Source of the DNA: Carnobacterium inhibens subsp. inhibens DSM 13024
GTDB lineage: Bacteria; Bacillota; Bacilli; Lactobacillales; Carnobacteriaceae
NCBI RefSeq assembly: GCF_000746825.1
Contig: NZ_JQIV01000006.1
Span: 806,001 to 870,000, forward strand
Direction of reading: 5' to 3'
Length of the DNA stretch: 64,000 nt
Part shown: in pieces, positions 7,156 through 18,034 of the stretch
Layout: every line of letters begins with the position of its first letter
Numbering within the stretch: the stretch's first letter is position 1
Made by a program: the position numbers and the translations under genes
The notes under the pieces: generated by a model
What the model was told of the DNA's origin: nothing
Databases searched by the model: none
The model's input: only the letters and a program-made list of their open reading frames with translations

Positions 7156-8532
7156 TTAGTTGCGAACGAGTAAAGCAACACTTTCCACATGAGTGGTTTG
7201 AGGGAAAAGGTCAACGGGTTGAACTTTTTTAACTGTATAGCCACCTTCTGTAAGTAAAGCTAAGTCACGTGCTAATGTTGCAGGGTTACAACTAACGTAA
7301 ACCATTTTTGTTGGTTGCATTGCAATAACTGCCTCAGTAAATTCTTTTTCAAGACCTTTACGTGGAGGGTCAACAACTAGTAAGTCAGCTGTGCGTCCTT
7401 CTTCACTCCATTGAACCATAACTTCTTCAGCAGCTCCTGCTTCAAATGTTACATTTTCAATATTGTTTAGTTCCGCATTTGCTTTAGCATTTTCTACTGC
7501 TGGTTCAATTATTTCAATTCCATAAACATGTTTAGCATTTTTAGCTAATGTTAATGCAATCGTACCAATTCCACTATAAGCATCGATAACAGTTTCTTCA
7601 CCTGTTAATTCAGCAAAATCTAAAACTGTTTGATACAATTTCTCTGTTTGTTGTGGGTTCACTTGGTAGAATGAACGATGAGAAATCTCAAAAGTGTTGC
7701 CTAGCAATGTATCTCTATATTTGTCTTCGCCATATAAAACAATAGCATCGTCACCCATAATTACGTTTGTATGTTTAGGGTTAACATTTTGTACAATGCT
7801 GACAACTTCTGGAATAGCTTCAAGAATGTCTGGAATGATTTTGCTTGTTGGGAACAATTTAGCTGTTCTCGTTACTAACACAATCATAATTTCTCCAGTG
7901 TAATAGCCACGACGAACAATAATGTGACGCAAGTTCCCAGTGTTTTCATTTTCGTTGTATGGTTTAACGCCATATTCACGCATGATATCACGGACAGCGA
8001 TAATCGTTTCATCAATTTTAGGATCTTGGATGTAGAAGTTTTCCATTGGGATCACTTCATGGCTATTTTTACGGAAAAATCCAGTTGTCAATTTGTCATT
8101 GATTTTACGTACAGGTATTTGCGCTTTGTTACGGTAACCTGATGGATTAGCCATTCCAATCGTGTCATATACTGGTACTTCTGGTAATTTTGCGATGCGT
8201 TGCATACTGTTCATAACTTGTTGTTTTTTAAAGTTTAATTGTGCTGGGTATCTCATGTGTTGCAATGGCGTAATACCTACACGTGTATAATTTTCATCTT
8301 GGATGACTACACGGTCTTCACTTGAGTTCAAACGGTTTAATACTTTTGCATAACCAAAAGATTTCCCTGTTTTATGAATTTTAACTTCTACTTGTTCACC
8401 AGGTAAGGCATTTTCAATAAATAGTGAATAGCCTTGGATTCTTGCTACCCCCATACCCTCATGTGTTAAGTCTTCAATTTTAACGGTGTGTTTTTCATTC
8501 TTTTTAACTGGTACTACTTTATCTGCTTTCAT
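7156..8532 (-). CDS. rlmD: 23S rRNA (uracil-5-)-methyltransferase, RlmD/RlmCD type
   Basis: A 458-residue TrmA/RumA-family enzyme that uses S-adenosylmethionine to methylate C5 of uridine in 23S rRNA (U1939, and U747 as well in the RlmCD type of Gram-positives). A TRAM domain covers about 8-67. The SAM site lies near DAYSGIGTIALTLA (about 317-330), then VVDPPRKGLEKEF. Cys415 in SCNPATLARDL is the nucleophile and Glu450 in HVE the base. Family members such as E. coli RumA carry four cysteines for a 4Fe-4S cluster; here the whole protein has only Cys415, and the CGGCQLQH position reads VGITPLQH. It is the most downstream gene of the block, after dagK. Confidence 0.92.
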   Translation of the reverse strand: MKADKVVPVKKNEKHTVKIEDLTHEGMGVARIQGYSLFIENALPGEQVEVKIHKTGKSFGYAKVLNRLNSSEDRVVIQDENYTRVGITPLQHMRYPAQLNFKKQQVMNSMQRIAKLPEVPVYDTIGMANPSGYRNKAQIPVRKINDKLTTGFFRKNSHEVIPMENFYIQDPKIDETIIAVRDIMREYGVKPYNENENTGNLRHIIVRRGYYTGEIMIVLVTRTAKLFPTSKIIPDILEAIPEVVSIVQNVNPKHTNVIMGDDAIVLYGEDKYRDTLLGNTFEISHRSFYQVNPQQTEKLYQTVLDFAELTGEETVIDAYSGIGTIALTLAKNAKHVYGIEIIEPAVENAKANAELNNIENVTFEAGAAEEVMVQWSEEGRTADLLVVDPPRKGLEKEFTEAVIAMQPTKMVYVSCNPATLARDLALLTEGGYTVKKVQPVDLFPQTTHVESVALLVRN

Positions 8533-8898
8533 AAAAAAGCTCCCTTCGTTGACCTTGTTTCATGTCATTTGTTTATCAGTTAAACGTGTTTCAAAAAGCG
8601 CAACCGTCATTCTTTTTACAGAATATTCGGTTCTAATAACTTTTTGTCACACTCCTTGTCAGTTAGTACGCCAGATATTTGATACTTTCTATCATCCACT
8701 TAACTGGGAGTGTTCCTGACTCAACCGGCTAAACGGGATGGGATTAAAAAGACGTTATTATCTAATGATTCTAATCTACACTATTAGTATGAACCTTTTT
8801 CATTTCATTGAATTGGTTCCTTCCAAATCTTAAAACTAAAAGATTGGGTACTGACTCTTTATTATACAGAAAATCTTGCTCATTTCAAAGTTTTCTCA
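8533..8898. other. Structured gap between dagK and rlmD
   Basis: No gene is seen in these 366 bases. A nested inverted repeat lies at 8649-8713: ACACTCC pairs with GGAGTGT, AGTTA with TAACT, and TGATA with TATCA around a five-base loop. An alternative pairing GTCAG (8658-8662) with CTGAC (8716-8720) is possible. It could be a leader RNA for rlmD, a processing site or a repeat element. Confidence 0.45.
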
Positions 8899-9954
8899 TT
8901 ATTTCTCATGAGCTTCTTTTTTTGAAGAATGAATTTCACCGTCACCATTGATATCGGTGTTCGTCAATTCTTCCACTTCTTTAATAAAGGCATCTTCTAC
9001 ATTTTCGGCATTTTCATCTTTTTTATCAACAGCTTTTTGAATATCATCCGTTGACGCAATGATTTCGATGTGTTGATGCAAGTTTGTAAAAGTAACAGGT
9101 GCATCGCCACCATATTCCCCATCCAAATTAATCATCATTTTAGATGTATTGCCTGGACGTGCGAAAATTTTACTTGTTTTTTTGTATAAAATTTTTGAAT
9201 TCGTAATGTGTTTTCCACCATTCAAGACTTGGGCCACTAAATACATCATATCCGCCAAATTGGAGGTTTTTACGATGATCAACGTGAATTTGCCATCATC
9301 CAATAATGCGTCAGGTGCAATTTGCTCAAATCCGCCAATGGAATTGGTAAGAGCCACTAAAAACATCGTGGCTTCTCCTTCAAATATTCCATCATCGTAT
9401 TCAATGTGCATCGGGATTGGTTTCATACGCGGCAACACTTCTGCCCCTTTAACAAAATAAGCTAAGTAACCAAATACTGATTTTAATTGTGACGGTACGT
9501 CATAGGTTAACTCTGTTAACTGTCCGCCACCACCGATATTAATGAAATAAGACAAGTCTTCTCCCATTATAGCTTCTCCAACATCCATGAAAAAAGACTG
9601 CTCTTTTTGAATCACTTTTGCTGCTTCGACTAAATTATTTCTCGGGATGTGTAATGCTCTAGCATAATCATTCGTTGTTCCAGCAGGGATGATTGCCAGT
9701 TTGGGTCTTTTTTCCAAACCAGCAATTCCGTTTACGACTTCATTGATCGTTCCATCTCCACCAGCAGCTACGATCAATTCAAAACCAGCCTTTGCTGCTC
9801 TTTCTGCTTCATTTCGAGCAGAATTGGGTTCTGGAGTTGTCGCATAGGCACTCGTTTCATATCCTGCTTCTTCATAAATTTGAAAGATTTCTACTAGATG
9901 TTTTTTTACGATTTCACGACCCGAAGTGGGATTATAAATCACTCTTGCTCGCAT
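8899..9954 (-). CDS. dagK: Diacylglycerol/lipid kinase (DagK)
   Basis: A 351-residue soluble lipid kinase of the DAGK catalytic family. It phosphorylates diacylglycerol to phosphatidate with ATP, which recycles the diacylglycerol left over from lipoteichoic acid synthesis. Landmarks: MRARVIYNPTSG at 1-12, the nucleotide-binding GGDGTINEVVNG (65-76), IPAGTTNDYARAL, and INIGGGGQ with later YGGDAPV. The last ~50 residues are an acidic extension (ENAENVEDAFIKEVEELTN) beyond the usual ~300-residue core. It lies 30 bases after gatB, the standard position in Lactobacillales. Confidence 0.92.
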   Translation of the reverse strand: MRARVIYNPTSGREIVKKHLVEIFQIYEEAGYETSAYATTPEPNSARNEAERAAKAGFELIVAAGGDGTINEVVNGIAGLEKRPKLAIIPAGTTNDYARALHIPRNNLVEAAKVIQKEQSFFMDVGEAIMGEDLSYFINIGGGGQLTELTYDVPSQLKSVFGYLAYFVKGAEVLPRMKPIPMHIEYDDGIFEGEATMFLVALTNSIGGFEQIAPDALLDDGKFTLIIVKTSNLADMMYLVAQVLNGGKHITNSKILYKKTSKIFARPGNTSKMMINLDGEYGGDAPVTFTNLHQHIEIIASTDDIQKAVDKKDENAENVEDAFIKEVEELTNTDINGDGEIHSSKKEAHEK

Positions 9955-9984
9955 AAAACTACTCCTTTACTTTCACACCAACTC

Positions 9985-11415
9985 TTAGCGTTTACTCAAC
10001 TCATCATTTAATAGTTTATTTACGATTCCTGGATTAGCTTGTCCTTTTGTTGCTTTCATAATTTGTCCAACTAAGAAACCAACAGCACGGTCTTTTCCGT
10101 TTTTGAAATCTTCAATGGATTGTGCATTTTTATCTAAGATATCATTGATGATCGGTAATAATTTAGCTGGATCGCTTAATTGAACCCATCCGTTTGCTTC
10201 AACAACTCCTTGAGCGTCTCCACCATTTAGGATCAATTCGCGGAATACTTTTTTAGCCATTTTTGAACTGATTGTTCCATCTGCTATTAATTTGATCATA
10301 CCCGCAAGGTTTTCAGGAGTCAGTTTAGTCTCATGTAATTCTAGTTTTTCACTGTTCAAATAAGCTGAAACTTCACCCATCAACCAGTTAGACGCTTGTT
10401 TTGCATCTGCTCCATTGGCTAATGTGCCTTCAAAGAAATCAGACATTTCTTTTGTAGCAGTCAAGACCATTGCATCATATTCCGGCAATCCTAATTCGCT
10501 GATGTAACGGATACGGCGATCTTTAGGCATTTCTGGAATAGTAGCTTTCACACGTTCGATCCAGGCTTCATCAATTATGATATTTGGCAGATCCGGTTCA
10601 GGGAAATAACGGTAATCGCTCGAACCTTCTTTGACACGCATCAAAAGAGTGTCTCCAGTTGTTTCATCGTAACGTCTTGTTTCTTGTTGGATCACTCCGC
10701 CAGATAAAAGAACTTTTTCTTGGCGTTTTTCTTCAAATGCCAATCCGCGACGGACAAAGTTAAATGAATTTAAGTTTTTCAATTCTGTTTTTGTTCCAAA
10801 TTTTTCTTGTCCGATTGGACGGATAGAAATATTGGCATCACAACGCATTGAGCCTTCTTCCATTTTCACATCACTAACCCCTGTGTATTGGACGATTTGC
10901 TTAATAGCTTCTAAATAAGCATACGCTTCTTCAGGTGAACGCATATCTGCTTCTGATACGATTTCGATCAATGGCGTTCCTTGACGGTTCAAGTCAACGT
11001 AAGAATAGCCGTCTGTTCCATGCGTATTTTTCCCAGCATCTTCTTCTAAATGAACACGTTCGATGCGGATTTTCTTTTTCTTGCCATCCACTTCGATCTC
11101 GATCCAGCCATCATGTCCGATCGGTTGGTCATATTGTGAAATTTGGTAAGCTTTTGGATTATCCGGATAAAAATAGTTTTTACGGTCAAATTTAGTATCT
11201 TGTGAAATTTCACAATTCAAAGCCATAGCAGCTTTCATCCCAAATTCAATCGCGCCTTTATTGATAACGGGTAAAACGCCTGGGTAACCCCAGTCGATAA
11301 CGTTTGTATTTGTGTTTGGTTCTGCACCAAAGTGAGCTGGAGCAGGTGAGAACATTTTTGAGTCGGTTTTTAATTCTACGTGGACTTCTAGTCCGATTAC
11401 TGTTTCAAAGTTCAT
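9985..11415 (-). CDS. gatB: Asp-tRNA(Asn)/Glu-tRNA(Gln) amidotransferase subunit B
   Basis: The 476-residue GatB subunit. It binds mischarged Glu-tRNA(Gln) (and possibly Asp-tRNA(Asn)), phosphorylates the acyl group with ATP and amidates it with ammonia from GatA. Seen: [14 protein letters not shown] at 3-16, [45 protein letters not shown] and [13 protein letters not shown]. The C-terminal YqeY-like tail domain runs to [12 protein letters not shown]. Length is the family norm. It starts 15 bases after gatA with AGGAGGAGAG as RBS. Confidence 0.97.
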   Translation of the reverse strand: MNFETVIGLEVHVELKTDSKMFSPAPAHFGAEPNTNTNVIDWGYPGVLPVINKGAIEFGMKAAMALNCEISQDTKFDRKNYFYPDNPKAYQISQYDQPIGHDGWIEIEVDGKKKKIRIERVHLEEDAGKNTHGTDGYSYVDLNRQGTPLIEIVSEADMRSPEEAYAYLEAIKQIVQYTGVSDVKMEEGSMRCDANISIRPIGQEKFGTKTELKNLNSFNFVRRGLAFEEKRQEKVLLSGGVIQQETRRYDETTGDTLLMRVKEGSSDYRYFPEPDLPNIIIDEAWIERVKATIPEMPKDRRIRYISELGLPEYDAMVLTATKEMSDFFEGTLANGADAKQASNWLMGEVSAYLNSEKLELHETKLTPENLAGMIKLIADGTISSKMAKKVFRELILNGGDAQGVVEANGWVQLSDPAKLLPIINDILDKNAQSIEDFKNGKDRAVGFLVGQIMKATKGQANPGIVNKLLNDELSKR

Positions 11416-11430
11416 ATCGATTCTCTCCTC

Positions 11431-12885
11431 CTACAAATTTGGTTTTTCTTTATGAAAGTCAGTTGCTTGTTCAAAAGCGTAAGCCGCTTTATAAATCGTT
11501 TGCTCATCGAAATGTTTTCCGATCAATTGCAGACCAACTGGCAGATCATTTGAGAAACCGCAAGGAATAGAGATAGCCGGTACGCCTGCTAAATTAACGG
11601 GTACTGTTAAAATATCGCTTAGGTACATTGCAATTGGATCATCGATTTGCTCGCCAATTCCAAAGGCTGTAGTTGGTGTTGTTGGTCCTAAAATCAAATC
11701 GTACTCTTTAAACACGTTATCAAAGTCTTGTCTGATCAACGTTCTAGTTTGTCCAGCTTTTTTAAAGTGAGCATCATAAAATCCTGAACTTAATGAGAAC
11801 GTTCCAAGCATGATACGACGTTTGACTTCCATTCCAAAACCTTCTGTACGTGATTTCACGAAAACTTCTTCAAGTGTTTTAGCTTCTGGAGAACGGTAAC
11901 CATAGCGAACGCCGTCAAAACGTTGCAAGTTTGAAGAAGCTTCAGAAGACGCGATGATATAGTAAGCCGGTACACCATATTTTGAATGCGGCAAACTCAC
12001 TTCTTCAACAGTAGCCCCTAATGATTTAAAAGTTTCGATAGCTTTAAGAACAGCTTCTTTCACGCCTTCTTCCAAGCCTTTTTCATTCAAGTATTCTGTT
12101 GGAACACCGATTTTCATTCCTTTAACGCCAGCTTCGATATCAGAAGCAAAGTCTGGAACTTCTCCTTCATAACTCATAGAGTCATTCACATCATGTCCGC
12201 TGATAGCATTTAATACTAATGCATTATCTTTAACAGTGCGTGTAAATGGCCCAATTTGGTCCAAACTTGATCCAAAAGCAATCAAACCAAAACGTGACAC
12301 ACGGCCGTAAGTTGGTTTCATTCCAACGATTCCGTTAAATGCTGCTGGCTGACGAATTGATCCACCCGTATCTGTACCTAAAGAAACAGGGATTTGACCT
12401 GCTGCTACTGCTGCTGCAGAACCGCCTGAAGAACCACCTGGTACTTTATCAAGATTCCATGGGTTGTGAGTTAATTTGTAATAAGAAGTCTCTGTACTTC
12501 CTCCCATAGCGAATTCATCCATGTTTAGTTTCCCAACTGAGATCATGTTTGCTTCTTTTACTTTTTTCGTCACTGTTGCGTCATAAATTGGCACAAAGTC
12601 TTCCAAAATTTTACTAGCTGCTGTTGTGCGTGTACCTTCAGTTACGATATTATCTTTGATCCCGATTGGAATTCCTGAAAGAATATTTGCAGGATCAATA
12701 CCTTCTTCATCTACTTTACGCGCTTGTTCAAGAGCTTCTTCTTCGGTCAATGTAATGAAAGCTCCAATTTTTTCTTCTGTTTCATTGATGCGTTCAAATA
12801 CAGCTTTTATTACTTCTTGAGCGGTTACTTCTTTTTTTACAAGTAACTCATGCAATTCTTCTATTGAGTAATCTGCTATTTTCAT
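11431..12885 (-). CDS. gatA: Asp-tRNA(Asn)/Glu-tRNA(Gln) amidotransferase subunit A
   Basis: The glutaminase subunit (484 residues), an amidase-signature enzyme that releases ammonia from glutamine for GatB. The Ser-cisSer-Lys triad can be placed with this start: Lys78 in GIKDNI, Ser152 in PGGSSGGS and Ser176 in [10 protein letters not shown] use the ATG at 12885, which follows AGGAG by 6 bases. The frame has an upstream ATG at 12906, but that would overlap gatC and has a worse site. It follows the gatC stop by one base, consistent with translational coupling. Confidence 0.97.
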   Translation of the reverse strand: MKIADYSIEELHELLVKKEVTAQEVIKAVFERINETEEKIGAFITLTEEEALEQARKVDEEGIDPANILSGIPIGIKDNIVTEGTRTTAASKILEDFVPIYDATVTKKVKEANMISVGKLNMDEFAMGGSTETSYYKLTHNPWNLDKVPGGSSGGSAAAVAAGQIPVSLGTDTGGSIRQPAAFNGIVGMKPTYGRVSRFGLIAFGSSLDQIGPFTRTVKDNALVLNAISGHDVNDSMSYEGEVPDFASDIEAGVKGMKIGVPTEYLNEKGLEEGVKEAVLKAIETFKSLGATVEEVSLPHSKYGVPAYYIIASSEASSNLQRFDGVRYGYRSPEAKTLEEVFVKSRTEGFGMEVKRRIMLGTFSLSSGFYDAHFKKAGQTRTLIRQDFDNVFKEYDLILGPTTPTTAFGIGEQIDDPIAMYLSDILTVPVNLAGVPAISIPCGFSNDLPVGLQLIGKHFDEQTIYKAAYAFEQATDFHKEKPNL

Positions 12886-12886
12886 A

Positions 12887-13192
12887 TTATGCTCCTGCCT
12901 CCCCATTGTCCATTATTGCAGGAACTTTAATTAAGCCGTCTTTTTCTTCTTTAACGTTCTTAAACAACAAGTCACGATCTGTTCCTTGAACGGCTTTATC
13001 TTCACGCATCACATTGTAAGTACGCAAGCCATGAACCATTACTGGTACATTTTCAGTATCTAACTCATCTAAATGTTCAACCATATCTATGATTGCATCC
13101 ATTTGCTCTGTGAAATGGGCAATACCTTTATCACTAATTTCTAGTTTTGCTAATTTTGCGACGTGTTTTACGTCCTCTTCAGTAATAGCCAT
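12887..13192 (-). CDS. gatC: Asp-tRNA(Asn)/Glu-tRNA(Gln) amidotransferase subunit C
   Basis: The small subunit (101 residues from [19 protein letters not shown]) that wraps around GatA and ties it to GatB. The N-terminal [16 protein letters not shown], the central [18 protein letters not shown] and the C-terminal KVPAIMD segments match the family. The frame is open to 13264, but family members begin near this ATG. A GTG at 13202-13204 preceded by AAGAAAGCGA is an alternative start four codons earlier. It is the first gene of the gatCAB unit. Confidence 0.92.
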   Translation of the reverse strand: MAITEEDVKHVAKLAKLEISDKGIAHFTEQMDAIIDMVEHLDELDTENVPVMVHGLRTYNVMREDKAVQGTDRDLLFKNVKEEKDGLIKVPAIMDNGEAGA

Positions 13193-13346
13193 CGGTTTGT
13201 TCACTCGCTTTCTTTGAATAAATTCTCTTAGTTCAAACTCCCTTACTATAATACCATAAACCACTTATATGCTGTATCTTAAATCTCATTTAAATTCGCT
13301 TCACTTCGTAACAATAGTTTGATAGGATAGCTTTGAGGTGGATAAA

Positions 13347-14087
13347 GTGGAAATAACCATTCGAAAAAGAACATTAGGAACTATACCTTTACTGGAAGTC
13401 GTACCAAGGAAACAGCGAAACGATCTGTTGCCGTTGATCATTTATTACCATGGTTGGCAATCATCAAAAGAATTGAATTTGACTCAAGCACGCTATTTAG
13501 CACACCAAGGGTTTCGGGTACTGTTACCTGATGCCATGAACCATGGGGCGAGAAAGCAGCCAGTTTCAAAAATCCCTTCTTTAACTTTTTGGCAAAGTAT
13601 TCAAACGAATTTATTTGAATTCAGCTTTATCATTGATTACTTTCGTAAGATTGGTTTTGTGGATGACGCGATTGGGGTTGGTGGAACATCGATGGGCGGC
13701 ATAACGACATGTGCCTTATTGACCCATCATCCTGAAATTAAAGCAGCAGCTTGCTTGATGGGTTCGCCCAAATTACTAGCTTATCAAGAACGCATTGTAG
13801 AACATGCCGAAAGATTAAACCGATACTTGCCACAGGATTATTATGAATTATTGAACTGGATCCCAAATTATGATTTGTCGTTACACCCAGAAACTTTAAA
13901 AGGCCGACCATTATTTATCTGGCATGGGAAACAAGATCAAATTGTGCCGTATCAACACGCTGCTGATTTTGCAGAAGAACAAAAGGATTTGTCCAATATT
14001 CACTTTACGGACGAAGACGAAGTGCATTTGGTAAAAACAAACACGATGCGAGAAGTAACGTCATTTTTTGTTCATGAGTTAATGTAA
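13347..14087 (+). CDS. Alpha/beta hydrolase (prolyl-oligopeptidase-like esterase)
   Basis: A hydrolase of about 246 residues with the alpha/beta fold. The oxyanion segment YYHGWQSS, the nucleophile elbow GGTSMGG (Ser115), Asp197 in HGKQDQIVPY and His227 in EVHLVK form a full triad. It resembles YitV/YqiA-like esterases; the substrate is unknown. Two GTG starts are possible, 13338 and 13347. I choose 13347 because GAGGTG (13335-13340) is then well placed as RBS, whereas it overlaps the first GTG. It is the only plus-strand gene inside the pcrA-rlmD block, divergent from gatC, and ends with its own terminator. Confidence 0.85.
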   Translation: MEITIRKRTLGTIPLLEVVPRKQRNDLLPLIIYYHGWQSSKELNLTQARYLAHQGFRVLLPDAMNHGARKQPVSKIPSLTFWQSIQTNLFEFSFIIDYFRKIGFVDDAIGVGGTSMGGITTCALLTHHPEIKAAACLMGSPKLLAYQERIVEHAERLNRYLPQDYYELLNWIPNYDLSLHPETLKGRPLFIWHGKQDQIVPYQHAADFAEEQKDLSNIHFTDEDEVHLVKTNTMREVTSFFVHELM

Positions 14088-14126
14088 AAGAATGTGGCTA
14101 GGAAATATTGTCCTAGCCACATTCTT
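14088..14126 (+). terminator. Terminator of the alpha/beta hydrolase gene
   Basis: AAGAATGTGGCTAGGA (14088-14103) pairs perfectly with TCCTAGCCACATTCTT (14111-14126), loop of 7 bases, followed by ATTTTATT. Confidence 0.93.
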
Positions 14127-14260
14127 ATTTTATTGTATTAATTTATTAACCACACATGTAGTTTTTAATGGGTCAACCAAAGCTGTACTATTAGGCGTTA
14201 ATAACGAACGAACTTCTATCCCTCCACAAAATTCACCATTTTGCGTAAGCGCTTATATAA

Positions 14261-14285
14261 ACTTGTCATGACAGGTCTTTTTTTA
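14261..14285 (+). terminator. Terminator-like hairpin
   Basis: ACTTGTCATGACAGGT (14261-14276) is nearly self-complementary and is followed by CTTTTTTTATT. No plus-strand gene ends nearby, so it may be a leftover of a deleted gene. Confidence 0.45.
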
Positions 14286-14473
14286 TTTTTCTAATAGTAT
14301 TTTGTTTTTATACTGTTAATTTATAAGATATTCACACTAATAAAATTTTTGATTAATAATCAATACAAAAATGATTGAGGTAAATCTCTCCAAGAAAAAT
14401 AAAAGCCTCCCAAAAAAATGGAAGACTTCGACTTTTATTTTCTTAATAACGATCAACGAGTCACTTTACGTCC

Positions 14474-14556
14474 TGTTTTTTTTAGTTGAGCTGCGCACAC
14501 CAGACTTTCGGAAAAAACAAAGATTTCTGTCAATTCTAAACGGCGTGCTCCGCATC
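14474..14556. repeat. Intergenic repeat, degraded copy
   Basis: Starts with TTAGTTGAGCTGC and CCAGAC, as in the copies at 17761 and 56451, includes GGAAAAAAC and ends CCGCATCC next to the 3' end of camS. The middle part with the hairpin is lost. Confidence 0.55.
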
Positions 14557-15663
14557 CTAATCAAATACATGGGTGTAGAATTGGGTTTCTCCTGCTTCTC
14601 GAGCTAAGAAAGCTTCGGTTCCGTTAATCGATTTTATCGTGATCTCAATTGGAATATTTGGCATTAGATAAGAAGATGCTTTTTCAGAAACGTGCTGAGT
14701 AAAAGCAATAATTTCACTTTCTCCATAAAATTGTGTATTGATGGATACTTTCATATTCATAATTTGATCGTCTGTGTAAAGTGCTTCTGCCGTTACTCCG
14801 CTTAAATTAGGGAAGAAACTTTCAATCTCAGCTTTAAAGTTTTCAAAACTGGATAATTCGTTGCTTTCTCCGCTGGTTGGAAAAATAACTTTCTTTTGAT
14901 TGATGGTTTCCCAATCTGTTAAACTCGTCGATCCGTCATCACTTTGAGCTTGAGTAATGTAAACACCACCAGCTAAATTATCTTTTGTAGACTGTTCAAA
15001 GATTCCTACAACGATTGGAATATCGCCAACACCTTCTGTTTCGCGCAAATGTTGAACGATCTTATCAGCCATTTTTTTGCCTTCTTCTACTAACTTATCT
15101 TGAGAGATTTTTGTTTCAGATTCGGCACCAAATTGTACTTTTTTATAATAATCGACACTATTCATTGCTAGACCGATAGAGATACCGCCTAGTTTAAAAC
15201 CATCATCTGTTTGAACCATGTAATCCTGCTCTAACAATGAGTTTAAATAAATGGGGTTTCGTTCATCGGGTTCTACTTTTCCATTATCTTCAGGATTCAA
15301 CCCATCTGGATTATCTTCGCTTACACGATTCAACCAATTATTAGTTGTTTCAGTAGTAATATACTGTCCCTCTTGAAAGTAATAAGAATCTGGTGAAAAA
15401 TGCTCTTGCGACAATTCCATCAAGCCTGTTTCAAATGCTTTCAAGTTTACTGTTGAATTTAACCCTAATGTGACCCCTCTATTTAAACTAGTTTTATACG
15501 TTCCATCCGTAATAATCGCACTATAATAGTCACCTGATAATTGGCTTGTTGTTTCTGTTTCCTCACCAACTGATTCTGTTTCTTTTGTTTCAGGCTCATC
15601 TGATTGACAAGCACTCAACAAAAATGCACAAGCAGCCATTAAAGCAATTGCTTTTTTGTTCAT
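14557..15663 (-). CDS. camS: CamS family sex pheromone lipoprotein
   Basis: A 368-residue lipoprotein with signal MNKKAIALMAACAFLLSAC and lipobox LSAC, followed by an acidic Glu/Thr linker. The mature domain matches CamS proteins (GDYYSAIITDGTYKTSLNRG at the start of the domain, GISIGLAMN, and VGIFEQS). In enterococci the signal peptide of the CamS precursor is the source of the cAM373-type sex pheromone; the role of the mature lipoprotein is not firmly known. It lies four bases after ligA, and its RBS (AAGGAGAGG) is inside the last ligA codons. The C-terminal end runs into a degraded repeat. Confidence 0.9.
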   Translation of the reverse strand: MNKKAIALMAACAFLLSACQSDEPETKETESVGEETETTSQLSGDYYSAIITDGTYKTSLNRGVTLGLNSTVNLKAFETGLMELSQEHFSPDSYYFQEGQYITTETTNNWLNRVSEDNPDGLNPEDNGKVEPDERNPIYLNSLLEQDYMVQTDDGFKLGGISIGLAMNSVDYYKKVQFGAESETKISQDKLVEEGKKMADKIVQHLRETEGVGDIPIVVGIFEQSTKDNLAGGVYITQAQSDDGSTSLTDWETINQKKVIFPTSGESNELSSFENFKAEIESFFPNLSGVTAEALYTDDQIMNMKVSINTQFYGESEIIAFTQHVSEKASSYLMPNIPIEITIKSINGTEAFLAREAGETQFYTHVFD

Positions 15664-15667
15664 TTAG

Positions 15668-18034
<2,367 letters not shown>

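Larger units (their letters stand above)
14127..14556. other. Gap with remnant frame, hairpin and degraded repeat
   Basis: No intact gene is seen. On the minus strand 14130-14252 is an open 40-codon stretch reading NGEFCGGIEVRS ... TTCVVNKLIQ then TAA, preceded directly by a stop and without a start; it may be the tail of a lost gene. CGTAAGCGCTTATA at 14244-14257 is close to the CcpA cre consensus (12 of 14). ACTTGTCATGACAGGT with a T-run lies at 14261-14285. From 14474 a degraded copy of the intergenic repeat begins. Confidence 0.45.

Noticed and set aside
14371-14607. A 78-codon plus-strand frame over the camS 3' end
   Set aside because: It starts in non-coding DNA, runs through a degraded repeat into camS on the opposite strand and has no RBS.
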